Assembly: GCF_017982655.1 (NCBI RefSeq)
Contig: NZ_JABXYX010000025.1
Coordinates: forward strand, 1-64,000
DNA from: Brasilonema sp. CT11
GTDB taxonomy: Bacteria; Cyanobacteriota; Cyanobacteriia; Cyanobacteriales; Nostocaceae
Direction: 5' to 3'
DNA: 64,000 nucleotides
In this document: positions 53,738 through 63,925 of the stretch, piece after piece
Layout: every line of letters starts with the position of its first letter
How positions within the stretch are numbered: position 1 is the stretch's first letter
Translations under genes and position numbers: made by a program
Notes under the pieces: model-generated
The model's input: only the letters and a program-made list of their open reading frames with translations
Told to the model about the DNA's origin: nothing
Databases searched by the model: none

Positions 53738-54277
53738 TCAGTCCTCGATATCATTGATCATTCTCGGGTCTATGAGTGTAATGTCATATTCAGGATCTGT
53801 TTCTCCTCCTGTCAGCGTGCTATTTCGCAATAGGTAATAAATGGCACGAACTTGAGCACCAAAAACGATTTCATCCTCATTTTTAAGGTCATGAGCTGGT
53901 ATTTTTTGCCCGTTAATCATCAAACCATCTAGTAATTTCCGCCCGTTAATCATCAGACCATTGGCACTCAGTTTGCCTTTAGCATTACCATCGATAATTC
54001 GATAATAATAGCTATGCTTCTTATCATCGCGCGGTACCCTAATGAGGGTGGCATGACGACGCGAGACAAATAGTGAGTTTACAAAAGAGATATCGCAGTC
54101 GGAATCTCTACCGATGGAGTAAACAGGGCGATCAAGTATGAACTCTCTGCGTTCTTGATCATGCTCTACTATCAGTAGATGGCTTTCATTTGTTTGTGCT
54201 GCCATTGACACATCGTTGCTAAATGTGTGAGTTGAACTGTTATTAATCAAAATTTTTTTAGTATTGTTTGCTGCCAT
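53738..54277 (-). CDS. FHA-domain protein
   Basis: 179 residues. The forkhead-associated domain spans ~45-150: RPVYSIGRDSDCDISFVNSLFVSRRHATL supplies the Gly-Arg, Ser-Arg-His phosphothreonine pocket (split as YSIGRDSDCDI and VSRRHATL). NGLMING occurs twice as GLMINGRKLLD then GLMINGQKI, matching a ~30-bp DNA duplication near 53920-53970. The usual FHA 'NGT.vNG..l' turn is thus doubled. It would bind phosphothreonine partners; no kinase gene is adjacent. Confidence 0.85.
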   Translation of the reverse strand: MAANNTKKILINNSSTHTFSNDVSMAAQTNESHLLIVEHDQERREFILDRPVYSIGRDSDCDISFVNSLFVSRRHATLIRVPRDDKKHSYYYRIIDGNAKGKLSANGLMINGRKLLDGLMINGQKIPAHDLKNEDEIVFGAQVRAIYYLLRNSTLTGGETDPEYDITLIDPRMINDIED

Positions 54278-54498
54278 TTTTTTAGTAAAAGTTTATGGTA
54301 ATTATGTGATATGCATTTAAATTGCTTGATTGTGCACAAGAGTAGAACAATCTGTTCTACTCTTTTAACTACTATAGATGTTGTAGCAGTTTTAACAGGT
54401 TTTGTGCGTCTGGAAACAACAATCTGTCAACGTAGTTCAACTTGAGAGTGCCAAAATCAAATACTTGTGCTCACAAATAATACCTCGAAAGCAGGAAA

Positions 54499-56955
54499 CT
54501 AAGAGCGATAAGCAAAACGTCGTAATAAAAGAGAATTAGTGACGACACTCACAGAGCTAAAAGCCATAAGTGCAGCAGCACCCGATGGGTTTAAGACAAA
54601 ACCGAAACTAGGCAATAAAACACCAGCAGCTAAAGGAATGCCAAGAGTGTTATACGCAAAAGCCCAAAATAAATTCTGACGGATTTTGCTCAAAGTTGCA
54701 CGACTCAGTTGTATGGATGCTACGACATCACTTAAGTTATCCCGCATCAAGACAATTTCCGCTGTTTCCATTGCGACATCGGTACCAGAGTGTAAAGCAA
54801 TGCCCACATCAGCTTGAGATAAAGCTGGGGCATCATTAATGCCATCTCCTACCATAGCGACAATAGAGTGCCGAGTCCTTCCCTTTGTTTCCTGTAATTG
54901 TAATTCTTGTATGGCAGCAGCTTTCTTCGCAGGGGGAACGCCAGCCATCACATCAGCGGTAGCCAGTCCCAGTTGTTTTGCTGTCGCATTTGCTGCGTCT
55001 TGCGTATCTCCACTAAGCAGCATAACCCGTAAACCCATTTGGCGTAACTTGTCTATCGTAGCTTTTGCATCTGGTCTTAGGGTATCTTGAACAGCAATCA
55101 GTCCGGCTACTGTATCTCCAACTGCCACAAAAACTATTGTTTTTCCATCTGCGGCTAACTCTTGAGCCTGTTTTTGGGCAGTTTCACTAATAGAAATACC
55201 GTGCCATTGCAACCAGTCGCAGTTTCCTAAAAGCACCAAAGTACCGTCTACGACAGCAGAAACCCCAAGTCCTGGTTCTGTGTGAAAGTCTGCAGCATCC
55301 AGAATAGATAACTCTTGCCGTTGCGCTTCTTGTTGAATTGCTGTTGCTAAAGGATGAATTGTACCGCTTTCTACCGCTGCAGCCAGTTGAAGAAGAGCAA
55401 CAGGGGTACGAAAAGTATTTTCTTCCTCTGCTTGACAAGGTAGGCAATCTGTTACTACGGCACGACCTGTGGTAAGGGTACCAGTTTTATCAAACACCAC
55501 GGTGTTTAACTGGTGAACTTTTTCTAAAATGTCACCGCCTTTGATTAATAAACCCCGTTCCGCACCGATAGCTGTTCCCACTAGAATTGCTGTTGGCGTG
55601 GCAAGTCCCAAAGCACAGGGACAAGCAACTACCATAACGGCAATTGCTAGCTTTAAACTCACTAGAACTGGTGTGTAGATTGTCAGGTGTGGGGTATGAG
55701 ATGTGCTGAAAAAGGAGTGGTGAGAGATTTGCATGGCATATGCCATAACGGCGTGATGCCAGATGTGAGTTCCAAAAAAGTACCAGAAGACAAATGTCAA
55801 CAAAGATGCTGTCAACACACCGTAGGTGAAGTATCCAGCTACTATATCTGCTAATTTTTGTACAGGCGCTTTGCGGGTTTGTGCGGCTTCCACTAAGGCG
55901 ACGATTTGAGCTAGGGTTGTATCACTTCCAACGCGAGTTGCTTGAACTCTGATCGCCCCTGATTGATTAAGTGTCCCTCCTGTCACCAAATCGCCTGGTT
56001 GCTTTGTCACTGGTACTGCTTCTCCAGTCAGCATGGACTCATCGACTGTTGTTTGTCCATCCACAACCTCAGCATCAACCGGGATTTTCTCTCCTGGTAA
56101 AACCTGTAACCATTCACCAACACGCACCAACTCAGCTGGAATTTCTACGACTCCTGCATTAGAAGATAATGAGGAAGTCGCTTCAGTCGTAGACGGCTTG
56201 GCAATTAATCGCGCCATTTGTGGTTGAAGCGCAAGTAATTCCTTAAATGCAGCTGCAGCGCGAGTTCTAGCTCGTTTTTCTAATGTGCGTCCTAGCAAGA
56301 TAAAGCCCAACATCATGACTGGTTCATCAAAGAAGCACTCCCAACCAAGTTGGGGAAATAGCAGGGCAACCAAACTAGCGGTATAAGCTGTAAGCGTTCC
56401 CAATCCCACCAAGGTGTTCATGTTCGGCGCATTGTGCCGTAAACCCACCCAGCCATCCACTAAAATTGGACGACCAGGAAACAAAAGTGCTATCGTTGCT
56501 AATCCACAGTGGAACCAGATGTTATGCAATACTGGTATCACGTGACCGCTAATGCTGGCAACATGACCAACAAACGATAAAACAAGCAGAACAACAGCAA
56601 TGACGAATTGCCGTTTGACAGCTTGCATTTCTTGCCGCTGTCGTTCGACTGGATCTTGTATTAATTGTGTCTCACCTGCTACTTTTCCACCAAGTTTCCG
56701 AGGTTGAGTTGGGAACCCAGCTGTTGTCAATTGCTTAGCTAGTGCATCCGCATCTACCGCACCAGCTTCCAATTCTACAACTGCTACTTCTGTCGCTAGG
56801 TTCACACAGGCACTTTTGACTCCAGGATACTGAGTCAGATGACGTTCTACTGCCCTTACACAACCGGCACACTTCATACCTGCGACATCTAAAGTGATTT
56901 TCTCTGTCGTCGAGGCTGCTTCTGGGGAAAGGTTAGTTTTTGAGACAATTTGCAT
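54499..56955 (-). CDS. CPx-type copper-translocating P-type ATPase
   Basis: 818 residues. An N-terminal HMA domain (~18-85) has GMKCAGC with Cys29 and Cys32. The actuator loop has TGEAVPV (310-316). The transmembrane metal motif is CPC (445-447), phosphorylation Asp489 is in DKTGTLT, then the HP motif (TIHPLATA), and the hinge [20 protein letters not shown] (split across ~715). This marks a P1B-1 Cu(I) pump of the CtaA/PacS/CopA group; direction cannot be told. An unusual loop at ~397-424 between two membrane helices holds eight histidines (HIWHH, SHHSF, SHTPH). Confidence 0.93.
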   Translation of the reverse strand: MQIVSKTNLSPEAASTTEKITLDVAGMKCAGCVRAVERHLTQYPGVKSACVNLATEVAVVELEAGAVDADALAKQLTTAGFPTQPRKLGGKVAGETQLIQDPVERQRQEMQAVKRQFVIAVVLLVLSFVGHVASISGHVIPVLHNIWFHCGLATIALLFPGRPILVDGWVGLRHNAPNMNTLVGLGTLTAYTASLVALLFPQLGWECFFDEPVMMLGFILLGRTLEKRARTRAAAAFKELLALQPQMARLIAKPSTTEATSSLSSNAGVVEIPAELVRVGEWLQVLPGEKIPVDAEVVDGQTTVDESMLTGEAVPVTKQPGDLVTGGTLNQSGAIRVQATRVGSDTTLAQIVALVEAAQTRKAPVQKLADIVAGYFTYGVLTASLLTFVFWYFFGTHIWHHAVMAYAMQISHHSFFSTSHTPHLTIYTPVLVSLKLAIAVMVVACPCALGLATPTAILVGTAIGAERGLLIKGGDILEKVHQLNTVVFDKTGTLTTGRAVVTDCLPCQAEEENTFRTPVALLQLAAAVESGTIHPLATAIQQEAQRQELSILDAADFHTEPGLGVSAVVDGTLVLLGNCDWLQWHGISISETAQKQAQELAADGKTIVFVAVGDTVAGLIAVQDTLRPDAKATIDKLRQMGLRVMLLSGDTQDAANATAKQLGLATADVMAGVPPAKKAAAIQELQLQETKGRTRHSIVAMVGDGINDAPALSQADVGIALHSGTDVAMETAEIVLMRDNLSDVVASIQLSRATLSKIRQNLFWAFAYNTLGIPLAAGVLLPSFGFVLNPSGAAALMAFSSVSVVTNSLLLRRFAYRS

Positions 56956-57186
56956 GGAAAGTTTTTGGATTTGCTAGTAAATTTTAACGCCTCTCTAAAA
57001 GCGTCTCTAATTTGAGCGTAGGCGAAATCCAAACCTTTGACTGATTGTCATAATTGTGAATTTTTATGAATTTATGAGTGTGTTGGGGTATTGTTGTGTA
57101 TTTGTTATAGAAAAACATTTTTCGTTTTGAATTTCTAATTTAATTCTCGCAACACTTCCACACCCTTTCACTAAAACAGAATTTTA

Positions 57187-57366
57187 TCACCGACGAATCA
57201 AACGAAAATAAGTCACAGATATCAGTGCGATCGCTTGTAGGGAGATAAAAGTCATCTCGCTTCTCCAAAAAGGATTTATTACCATATTAGACATGGTACA
57301 GAAATACACAAATCCTAGTAAGCTGAGTATTGTCCAAGTTACATTTTTACGTTTAAAAGTTAGCAT
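57187..57366 (-). CDS. Small two-helix membrane protein
   Basis: 59 residues: MLTFKRKNVTWTILSLLGFV and YFCTMSNMVINPFWRSEMTF, then ISLQAIALISVTYFRLIRR. Two hydrophobic segments flanked by basic ends suit a small inner-membrane protein. The GCGATCGC (HIP1) octamer within the frame is typical of coding DNA here. Below usual length cut-offs, so easily missed. Family unknown. Confidence 0.5.
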   Translation of the reverse strand: MLTFKRKNVTWTILSLLGFVYFCTMSNMVINPFWRSEMTFISLQAIALISVTYFRLIRR

Positions 57367-57861
57367 ATTCGTAGAATAGATAAAATATTTGCAAGTTAAT
57401 AAAAAGTCTGTTATTAGTCAGTAATAGACTCTTCATTTCTTTGTATTAATAATGAATTGATACTGAATCAAGAAGAATTCAGAATCATGCGTCACAATAT
57501 GCCCTACGGACATGTTGAGTTAACAGCAGAATTTTCTATTGCTGAGTCACTTACCATAGTTACAAAGCAGGCGTCAAAATCTTTTGGACTCATTCCGGCT
57601 TTTGTGTTCTGCCCAAACTGAATTCTTATCAATACAGAAACATATTTACTCAAAGGTGAGTGAATCAAAAATAGATTGAATTTTCCGGTTTGCGACACAT
57701 GAGCAAGGAATAAGGAATAGTAGCAGTCTGCTGTAAATAGCCATAAGTATTCTATATTCATTTATAGGATAGGCAGTGCCCATCCTACTGCTGTAAAACT
57801 ATGACCTGATGTACTGAGAATAGAAATCTAAAAAAGAGATTCAATATTGGGATAAAGATTT
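57367..57861. other. Gene-free stretch
   Basis: About 500 bp between two minus-strand genes. A minus-strand frame at 57504-57761 (85 codons) lacks a ribosome site, domain or sensible composition and is not called. No repeats or strong hairpins seen. Confidence 0.4.
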
Positions 57862-58137
57862 CTAGAACCATCCCTGCTTTTTAAGGAAGTAGGTATCAAC
57901 AAATTCATTATGAGATTTGTTCAAATAAATCATCCCTTCAACTAAACCCACAAGCTGCATAATTAACAATGTCAATCCGTAGGTAAAATAACCACCAACT
58001 AAAGAAATGACTAGCATTATCAATCCTTCTGGTGCATACCCAAGAATAAATTTATGAGCACCAAAGCCTCCAAAAATAATGCCGCAATATCCAGCCAAAA
58101 GTTGTTTGGTGGCGTGACTAGGGGTAAGATTTGCCAT
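57862..58137 (-). CDS. TM2-domain membrane protein
   Basis: 91 residues from the ATG at 58137 (an upstream TTG at 58146 is less likely). The TM2 domain is clear: LLAGYCGIIFGGFGAHKFILGY, LIMLVISLVGGYFTYGL and a LVGLVEGMIYL second helix. The conserved Gly-Xaa-His-Lys/Phe-Tyr turn lies between helices. Such proteins are small and membrane embedded, of unknown role. Alone, with a long AT-rich region upstream. Confidence 0.88.
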   Translation of the reverse strand: MANLTPSHATKQLLAGYCGIIFGGFGAHKFILGYAPEGLIMLVISLVGGYFTYGLTLLIMQLVGLVEGMIYLNKSHNEFVDTYFLKKQGWF

Positions 58138-58849
58138 ATGTATCAAGCTCCTGCACGTTCTATGTGATGTATAAAATGAAAACTTTATATTTTGCTCAGA
58201 TAAGTTCTGTTTGTTTGCTTACTTGATCCTCATACTTTTTTGTCTTTCAATGGAAATACGATCAAAATACAAAAAACAAACATCAAAAAGTAGCGTACCA
58301 CTCGTTTACAAGGGACACTAAAGTTTAGGATCGAGCAGGTTTTCAGATACCATCTGAAACTACACTCCTCAATAACCCCTGTTTCTTTACTTTAACGATA
58401 AATTCCAGTACAGCAGTTTTGCGACGAAATCTCATGCCAGAAAAGAATTCCATAAAGAATCCTTGGCAAGATACGCAAAGCTAAGCTGATGCCATTTACT
58501 TTTTACAATTTAAGCATTGTTATTTCCGGACTTTTTCAATTTTCGTTGACATACCGATATCATACTGATATGTTTTTAAGCGCTTAACTGCCCTGTACAA
58601 TCAGATAAGTCTTTGCACTCCACGTTATAAGCATCTTGAAGATTCATCAAAACTGGAGTTGCTAGTTTTTCTTTCACCTTGATGAAGGATTTAAACGTTT
58701 ATACTTACAAAAAATTGTAGTAAGTTTTACCCTTGACAATCTCTGTGCATTAAAAATAGCACTAATGTGCACTAAATACCAAGATAATTTTGTAAAGTTT
58801 TGTAACAAAAAAGAAATTTTTCTAAGTATTATTTGCACAACATAAAGTA
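58138..58849. other. Gene-free stretch of 700 bp
   Basis: AT-rich, with stops in all frames. It separates the TM2 gene from the CPBP protease gene on the same strand and should hold the TM2 promoter. Nothing else recognised. Confidence 0.4.
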
Positions 58850-60427
58850 TTATTGACCACTACTACCTAATACAAACAAGCTTAACAAAGTGCCGCTATT
58901 CCAAAGGCTGTGGAGAAGCATGGGAGCAAGGAGGTTGCGCGATCGCGTGTAAACAACACCCAAGACAATACCTAGAGCGAAGAGCGGTAAAATTTCGGAT
59001 AAGCTGAGGTGAGCAACTGCAAACAGAAAACCACTGGCAAGAATTGATCCCCACACAGAGAGGTAACGGGTAAGGGAGGGTAACAAAAAGCCGCGAAACA
59101 AAAGTTCTTCAAAAATTGGGGCAGCAATAGCAGCGGTAGAGAAGAATATAGCAAGCGCCACAGTATCTTGGCTTTCTAACGCCAGTTGCAACAAAGGATT
59201 GCTACCACCTTGTCCTTGCCATAGCTGTTGATTAATTAAAGACACAACCACTACTATGGGCAAAGCTACGCAATAGCCACCTAGCCCCCATAAAAACCAG
59301 CTACCCTGTAAACGAAAACGAAACCAGTTCTGTGGTAGAGGGAAAAAGCGTTTGATAGACAAATACAGCACTGATAAGGCACCAAATGCCACTAACAGGT
59401 AACTTATCAAGACATATAATGCCTGTATTCTGACATTTTGGGTAGGACGGGGGATGGGAAGCAGTTGGATTGCCAAGGGCACTATGATTTGTCCCATCAA
59501 GAAAAAGCCTACGACAAAAACTTGTAAAATAGTTTCGCCATCCCAAGGTGTTGACCAACGCACATCTGAATTTTGAGCCAATAGAGATGTTTTCCCTTTA
59601 ACAAAGCGCTGACCGATGAGAAAAATCACTAGTCCTACACCAAGAAATGCTGTTAAGGCAGGAATAGTACCAATAACTGCTAATTTTAAAAGAGCTTGTT
59701 CAGCGGTTTCTTGTTGAATAGTTTCAAGCTCTGCTAAAGCATCTTGACGTTGTTGAACTTGATATAGTTTATCCAGAGCAGTATAGCGAAACCAACCTTT
59801 TAAATTATTTTGAATTGGTTGTTCAGGATTTGGCAAAATACTCGGGGGATCACTCCAAAGCCCGGTTAAAACAGCAGCAGCTTTATCAAACTCAGAATTA
59901 ATGTCTGATTGTTGCTGCAATTGACTCCAAGTTTTCAAAGCTGCATCTATCTTTCCTTGATTTGCTTGTAAAATTCCCAGCTGCAAATCTAATTCAGCAA
60001 TCAATTTTTGCAGTCCTTTTAGTGATTGCTGCAATTGTTGTTGCTGTAATTTACTAGAGGTGTTACTGACAGGAGGATATTCCGATTGGGATTTTGGGGT
60101 TGTAGGAGTCGTCGCGGGTTGAGACTGAAGCTGTGCAAGTTGCTTTTTCGCTTTTTCCAAATTAGTTTGAGCAGATTGGCGCGTCTGTTGATATTGCTCT
60201 GTAGCGCTTTCAACAGGTTTGACGCCAAGGAGTGCATCCTGCAATGGCTTCAAATCCTTGTTGTCATTTGGCAGTTTCCAAGAAGCAGCTTGCAGCACAA
60301 TATTTGTTTGGTAAAGTTCCAAACGACTTTGGAACTGAGGTTCCTCCCAACTACCTAACAAAGACGAGCCTGCAAACAGTATTGCAACCAGCGTCAGTAT
60401 GATTAAACCCAACCGTTTGAGAGTCAT
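58850..60427 (-). CDS. CPBP (CAAX/ABI-type) intramembrane protease
   Basis: 525 residues. An N-terminal signal anchor (~7-22) precedes a long coiled-coil, Gln-rich periplasmic-type region (~60-240). Eight or so membrane helices follow (~250-520). The protease core has Glu440-Glu441 with ..FR (EELLFRGFL), His473 (FAVAHLS) and His506-xxx-Asn (HSLWNS), the expected catalytic set. Such proteases process prenylated or membrane proteins; in bacteria roles include peptide maturation and self-immunity. The large N-terminal helical domain is typical of the cyanobacterial subgroup. Confidence 0.9.
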   Translation of the reverse strand: MTLKRLGLIILTLVAILFAGSSLLGSWEEPQFQSRLELYQTNIVLQAASWKLPNDNKDLKPLQDALLGVKPVESATEQYQQTRQSAQTNLEKAKKQLAQLQSQPATTPTTPKSQSEYPPVSNTSSKLQQQQLQQSLKGLQKLIAELDLQLGILQANQGKIDAALKTWSQLQQQSDINSEFDKAAAVLTGLWSDPPSILPNPEQPIQNNLKGWFRYTALDKLYQVQQRQDALAELETIQQETAEQALLKLAVIGTIPALTAFLGVGLVIFLIGQRFVKGKTSLLAQNSDVRWSTPWDGETILQVFVVGFFLMGQIIVPLAIQLLPIPRPTQNVRIQALYVLISYLLVAFGALSVLYLSIKRFFPLPQNWFRFRLQGSWFLWGLGGYCVALPIVVVVSLINQQLWQGQGGSNPLLQLALESQDTVALAIFFSTAAIAAPIFEELLFRGFLLPSLTRYLSVWGSILASGFLFAVAHLSLSEILPLFALGIVLGVVYTRSRNLLAPMLLHSLWNSGTLLSLFVLGSSGQ

Positions 60428-60493
60428 TTATCCTGCTCCATAAAATCTCTGTTTACTAAACCAATTTGGAGCGCGATCTGCGCTTGGCGCAGC

Positions 60494-60524
60494 AGCGTTT
60501 GCGCAGCGCCCCCTTAGGGGCTAG
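60494..60524. repeat. GCGTTTGCGCAGCGCCCC repeat
   Basis: Second copy of the GC-rich element at 31879-31910, here with TTAGGGGCTAGC. It lies between the CPBP protease and SSB-like genes within a GC-rich block (60470-60550). Confidence 0.65.
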
Positions 60525-60699
60525 CTATCGCGCAGAGGCTTCCCCCTTGGAAATTATCGCAAACAAACCCTGTTGGAGTATAGATTTCCATCCACAGGGG
60601 TGATAATTAATCTTAGGGTGTGGAATATGCTGTGAGTACGAAATCCACTCCAGGTGGAATTTCACACTACCATCACTGTGTTAAGCAAGTTCAACTTTT

Positions 60700-61344
60700 T
60701 TAGGGTTTAATTCGCTCTGCTGCTTTCCAGTAAGCATTAGCTTCTAACTCATAAGAGTCACATAGCTCATGTCCCCAACTGGTTCGGGAGTAAACGGATC
60801 GCACAAACGGAATATCGTCTGGATCAGGTTCTTCGGTTGGTGTGACTCCATAGGTTTTGCGCTCAATATTAGTACTTTGGGATGTGCGTTGTTGTGGTTT
60901 ATCATCTTGGGGAACAACGCCAACCTTGGTTGTGACTGGAGTTGGTGTGGGTAGGGGTGGCTCGTAAGCAGGAGTCGTTTTTGGAGGTGATGCTACAGGT
61001 AATTCTGTTTTAGGAACTGCGCTTGAGAAGCTAGTATCAATCCCTATTCCCAGAGAGTGAATCTTTTGCACTGTTAATTCAGCACGTTTTTCTTTAAACC
61101 CTTCTGGACGCTCAATGGTATTCATAGATAAACGTCCTTCCAGAAGAACGCGATCGCCTTGGTGATAGTTTTGCTGAATTTCTTTTGCTAAGTTTCCCCA
61201 GCCTACCACTTTTAAGGTTGCTGGAGGTTCTCCCTCTCGGGCTGAAGGAAACTCCACCAGCATTTCAGTCACTTCCAGGTTATCTGCTGTAAAGCGCAGT
61301 TGTGGTTCTTGAATAATTTCTGCTAACAATATGCAACTATTCAT
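60700..61344 (-). CDS. Single-stranded DNA-binding protein (SSB-like)
   Basis: 214 residues. The OB-fold is at 1-105: MNSCILLAEIIQEPQLRFT, VVGWGNLAKEIQQNYHQGDRV (split) and LEGRLSMNTIERPEGFKEKRAELTVQKIHSLG. The rest is a Pro/Thr-rich tail with EEPDPDDIPF and a conserved-looking end SYELEANAYWKAAERIKP; the acidic DDIPF tip of typical SSB is internal here rather than terminal. A secondary SSB; cyanobacteria carry more than one. Cold or stress regulation cannot be seen. Confidence 0.82.
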   Translation of the reverse strand: MNSCILLAEIIQEPQLRFTADNLEVTEMLVEFPSAREGEPPATLKVVGWGNLAKEIQQNYHQGDRVLLEGRLSMNTIERPEGFKEKRAELTVQKIHSLGIGIDTSFSSAVPKTELPVASPPKTTPAYEPPLPTPTPVTTKVGVVPQDDKPQQRTSQSTNIERKTYGVTPTEEPDPDDIPFVRSVYSRTSWGHELCDSYELEANAYWKAAERIKP

Positions 61345-61841
61345 GAAATTAAATCCTCCTTATGAAAAGAAATTTTAATTGATAAAAAAAGATGTAGCGC
61401 CCTTGCTGATTGATGGAATGTGGGAAAGGCTGGATGAGGAGATTCGCATAAGCGCTTTTGGAGATAAATCAATAATGAAAATATTTGGCTTTTTGACAAA
61501 TTTATTTCAAAAAGCTCACTTTTGAGTCATTTCTAGCATAAAAGCCAAGCGATTGTCGCAAACAGCGACCAAGACCCTGTTTACAACCCCCGCCTGACTA
61601 AAAAAAGCATTGATTTTGACACTTAACTAGTATAATTGTACCATAAAAAAAACCACAAAATATTCACAATTCCACGGTAGTTAGCTTTTTATGGCTAAAA
61701 CTACTTTTTTAACTTTTCGTATTCTGTTCTAGCGTGTATCATGAGCGCTAAACCTTAGTTATCTGTCGTTAGTGCTTTGTCTTTAGTAATTTATAACTAA
61801 TGACTCATGACTAGTGACTATTACAGTTACCTTAAATTCTC
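61345..61841. promoter_or_regulatory. Divergent region between SSB-like and ABC ATPase genes
   Basis: About 500 bp, AT-rich, with short repeats of GACTAATGACT type close to the ATPase start. It should contain both promoters. No operator recognised. Confidence 0.35.
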
Positions 61842-63167
61842 GTGGCGCAAGTTGTTTTAGAAAACGTTTATAAAAGTTTTCCCCCTCGAAAAGGAGAAGG
61901 TGTTGCATCCCAAATACAACCCTCTCTCATATCTGGGAATGTTGGCGATACAGTTGTTCACCGTCCAGAAAGCCTCAACGTCCTGCGGCGAATTAACCTA
62001 ACGATCGCAGATGGTGAATTTATGGTGCTGGTGGGACCTTCCGGTTGTGGGAAAAGCACCCTTCTGCGGTTAATTGCTGGGTTGGAAGCGATGACGGGCG
62101 GTAATATTTGGGTGGGCGATCGCCTAATCAATGATTTGCCCCCCAAGGAACGAGACATCGCAATGGTGTTTCAAAATTACGCCCTTTATCCCCATATGAC
62201 GGTGTATGACAACATTGCTTTTGGGCTACGACGCCGTCCCGCCGGAGGTGGGGAAGATAACGAAGATAAGGCAGCAATATCCCCCTCATCCCATGTTCGT
62301 GATTGGGCAGAAAATTTGTTGGTAGGAATGACAAGAACGCTTCCTAAGGGACTAAGGTATATTTCTGATAGAGAACGGGTTGTGCATGAGCAGGTGCGTA
62401 CTGTTGCTCAACTGTTGCAAATTGAAGCACTGTTAAATCGTTTACCCAAGCAACTGTCTGGTGGACAAAGGCAAAGGGTAGCTTTAGGAAGGGCGATCGC
62501 ACGTAATCCCCAAGTGTTTTTGATGGATGAACCGCTTTCTAACTTGGATGCAAAACTCCGCGCCGAAACCCGCGCCCAAATTGTCAAACTACAGCGTCAG
62601 TTGGGTGTGACGACAATTTATGTCACCCATGACCAAACTGAAGCTATGACGATGGGCGATCGCATTGCTATTCTTAATCATGGCCAACTCCAACAAGTTG
62701 CATCCCCCTTGGAACTTTATAATCGTCCAGCCAACCGCTTTGTTGCAGAATTTATTGGCTCACCACCGATGAATTTTATCCCTGTGAAGTTCCATGCTCC
62801 CCAATTGATTACTAATGGTGATTTTCGCTTCACTTTACCAGCAGTTTGCGGTGAAGCTCTGCAAAAATACGACAATCAAAACCTTATTTTAGGAATTCGT
62901 CCAGAACATTTAATTTTGAGCGTACCTGCAAATAAAAATCTACAGGTGCAAGTGGAATTAGTAGAAAATTTGGGAAATGATACATATATTTCCACAAAAC
63001 TTCTCCAACCAGGTTTTCAAAAATCTGCCTTTGGGATAAAGGAAGTGCAAGTGCGAGTTCCTCCAGAGCGTTTTGTTTCTTGTGGGGAAGAACTGTGGTT
63101 ATCTTTGACGCCAGAAAAACTGCACTTTTTCGATCCGGAAACGGAATTGGCAATATTTCCAACTTAG
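61842..63167 (+). CDS. ABC transporter ATPase, MalK/UgpC type
   Basis: 441 residues, start GTG at 61842. Walker A GPSGCGKST (65-73), Q-loop Gln111, signature LSGGQ (205-209), Walker B VFLMDE (225-230), D-loop NLDAK and H-loop THD (~261). The C-terminal ~150 residues form the TOBE/regulatory domain of sugar importers (NRFVAEFIGSPPMNF). Two insertions stand out: 15-44, and about 50 residues (131-183) between the Q-loop and the signature. No permease or binding-protein gene is adjacent, as for multitask ATPases. Confidence 0.92.
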   Translation: MAQVVLENVYKSFPPRKGEGVASQIQPSLISGNVGDTVVHRPESLNVLRRINLTIADGEFMVLVGPSGCGKSTLLRLIAGLEAMTGGNIWVGDRLINDLPPKERDIAMVFQNYALYPHMTVYDNIAFGLRRRPAGGGEDNEDKAAISPSSHVRDWAENLLVGMTRTLPKGLRYISDRERVVHEQVRTVAQLLQIEALLNRLPKQLSGGQRQRVALGRAIARNPQVFLMDEPLSNLDAKLRAETRAQIVKLQRQLGVTTIYVTHDQTEAMTMGDRIAILNHGQLQQVASPLELYNRPANRFVAEFIGSPPMNFIPVKFHAPQLITNGDFRFTLPAVCGEALQKYDNQNLILGIRPEHLILSVPANKNLQVQVELVENLGNDTYISTKLLQPGFQKSAFGIKEVQVRVPPERFVSCGEELWLSLTPEKLHFFDPETELAIFPT

Positions 63168-63169
63168 TT

Positions 63170-63198
63170 TTAATAGTCGCGCTGCTCGCGACTATTAA
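63170..63198 (+). terminator. Terminator after ABC ATPase
   Basis: TTAATAGTCGCG (63170-63181) and CGCGACTATTAA (63187-63198), a perfect 12-bp stem with a 5-base loop, lie directly after the stop at 63167. Confidence 0.6.
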
Positions 63199-63451
63199 TT
63201 GCTCAATTGTTGACCACCAGGTTTTGCTTCTGGAATCAGATCACTCAGAAATTCATATTGGTCGCGGGTCAGGTTACTGGGGTACGCTTTACTCATGTTG
63301 TTCTCTCGGTGCTGTCTACTATCTATTCACAGCGTATACCGAGAGAGCTTTTTTACAACCTTTCTGACTTTTCAAACATCCTCTTAGTTAGGCTTTGGGA
63401 GTAATTGTGTTGCACTCTTGCAAAATTGTCGTTTTTGAGTAAAACGACTTT

Positions 63452-63799
63452 TTACTTTCTTATCCCATTTTCTATATCTATCTTTTCAATCTGTCTCTGG
63501 ATATCTCTGTTTAGCTGTCTTTGCTCACGTTCTGTCGGGAAAGGGTTGTTTGGAAATGAATTATTGAAAGGTGAGTTTAAAAATGGATCATTGAAAGGTA
63601 AGTTTTGAGATGGATTATTGGAAGGTAAGTTTTGAGATGGATTTGCCTTAAGGTCTAGTTGAAATTGAGTACAAAACAAGCAATCAACGTACTGTTCCTT
63701 TCGGTATTCGGGAAAAAATGCATTTGCTTTTGCATTTATACTCAAGATCCAAAAAGCTGCTAATGAAAAAGCAGTAGCGAACGAAAGACGACAGGGCAT
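63452..63799 (-). CDS. Secreted Asn/Pro-rich repeat protein
   Basis: 115 residues from the ATG at 63799 (an upstream GTG at 63811 is possible). A signal peptide (MPCRLSFATAFSLAAFWILS to AKANA) is followed by a segment with two cysteines (CLFC). Then comes a low-complexity run of related units (NPSQNLPS, NPSQNLPF, DPFLNSPF, SFPNNPF) and a charged helical end (EREQRQLNRDIQRQIEKIDI). The DNA under the units is a degenerate tandem repeat. No family recognised; a periplasmic or surface role is inferred. Confidence 0.6.
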   Translation of the reverse strand: MPCRLSFATAFSLAAFWILSINAKANAFFPEYRKEQYVDCLFCTQFQLDLKANPSQNLPSNNPSQNLPFNDPFLNSPFNNSFPNNPFPTEREQRQLNRDIQRQIEKIDIENGIRK

Positions 63800-63925
63800 G
63801 GTTTGACACACTTTTTTGAATTTTTTTTTGTTGATTTTCTTCCGTTAGTCTTTTGGAAAAGGCTACACAGTAATTGTACTGTTCTTCTGTCCCTTCACTC
63901 GGCAGAACCGTGGTTAAAACAACCT

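Noticed and set aside
57504-57761. 85-codon minus-strand frame
   Set aside because: No start signal, domain or conserved look; composition like intergenic DNA.
63080-63608. Plus-strand frames after the ABC ATPase gene
   Set aside because: They overlap the ATPase end, its terminator and the secreted-protein gene on the other strand without coding character.
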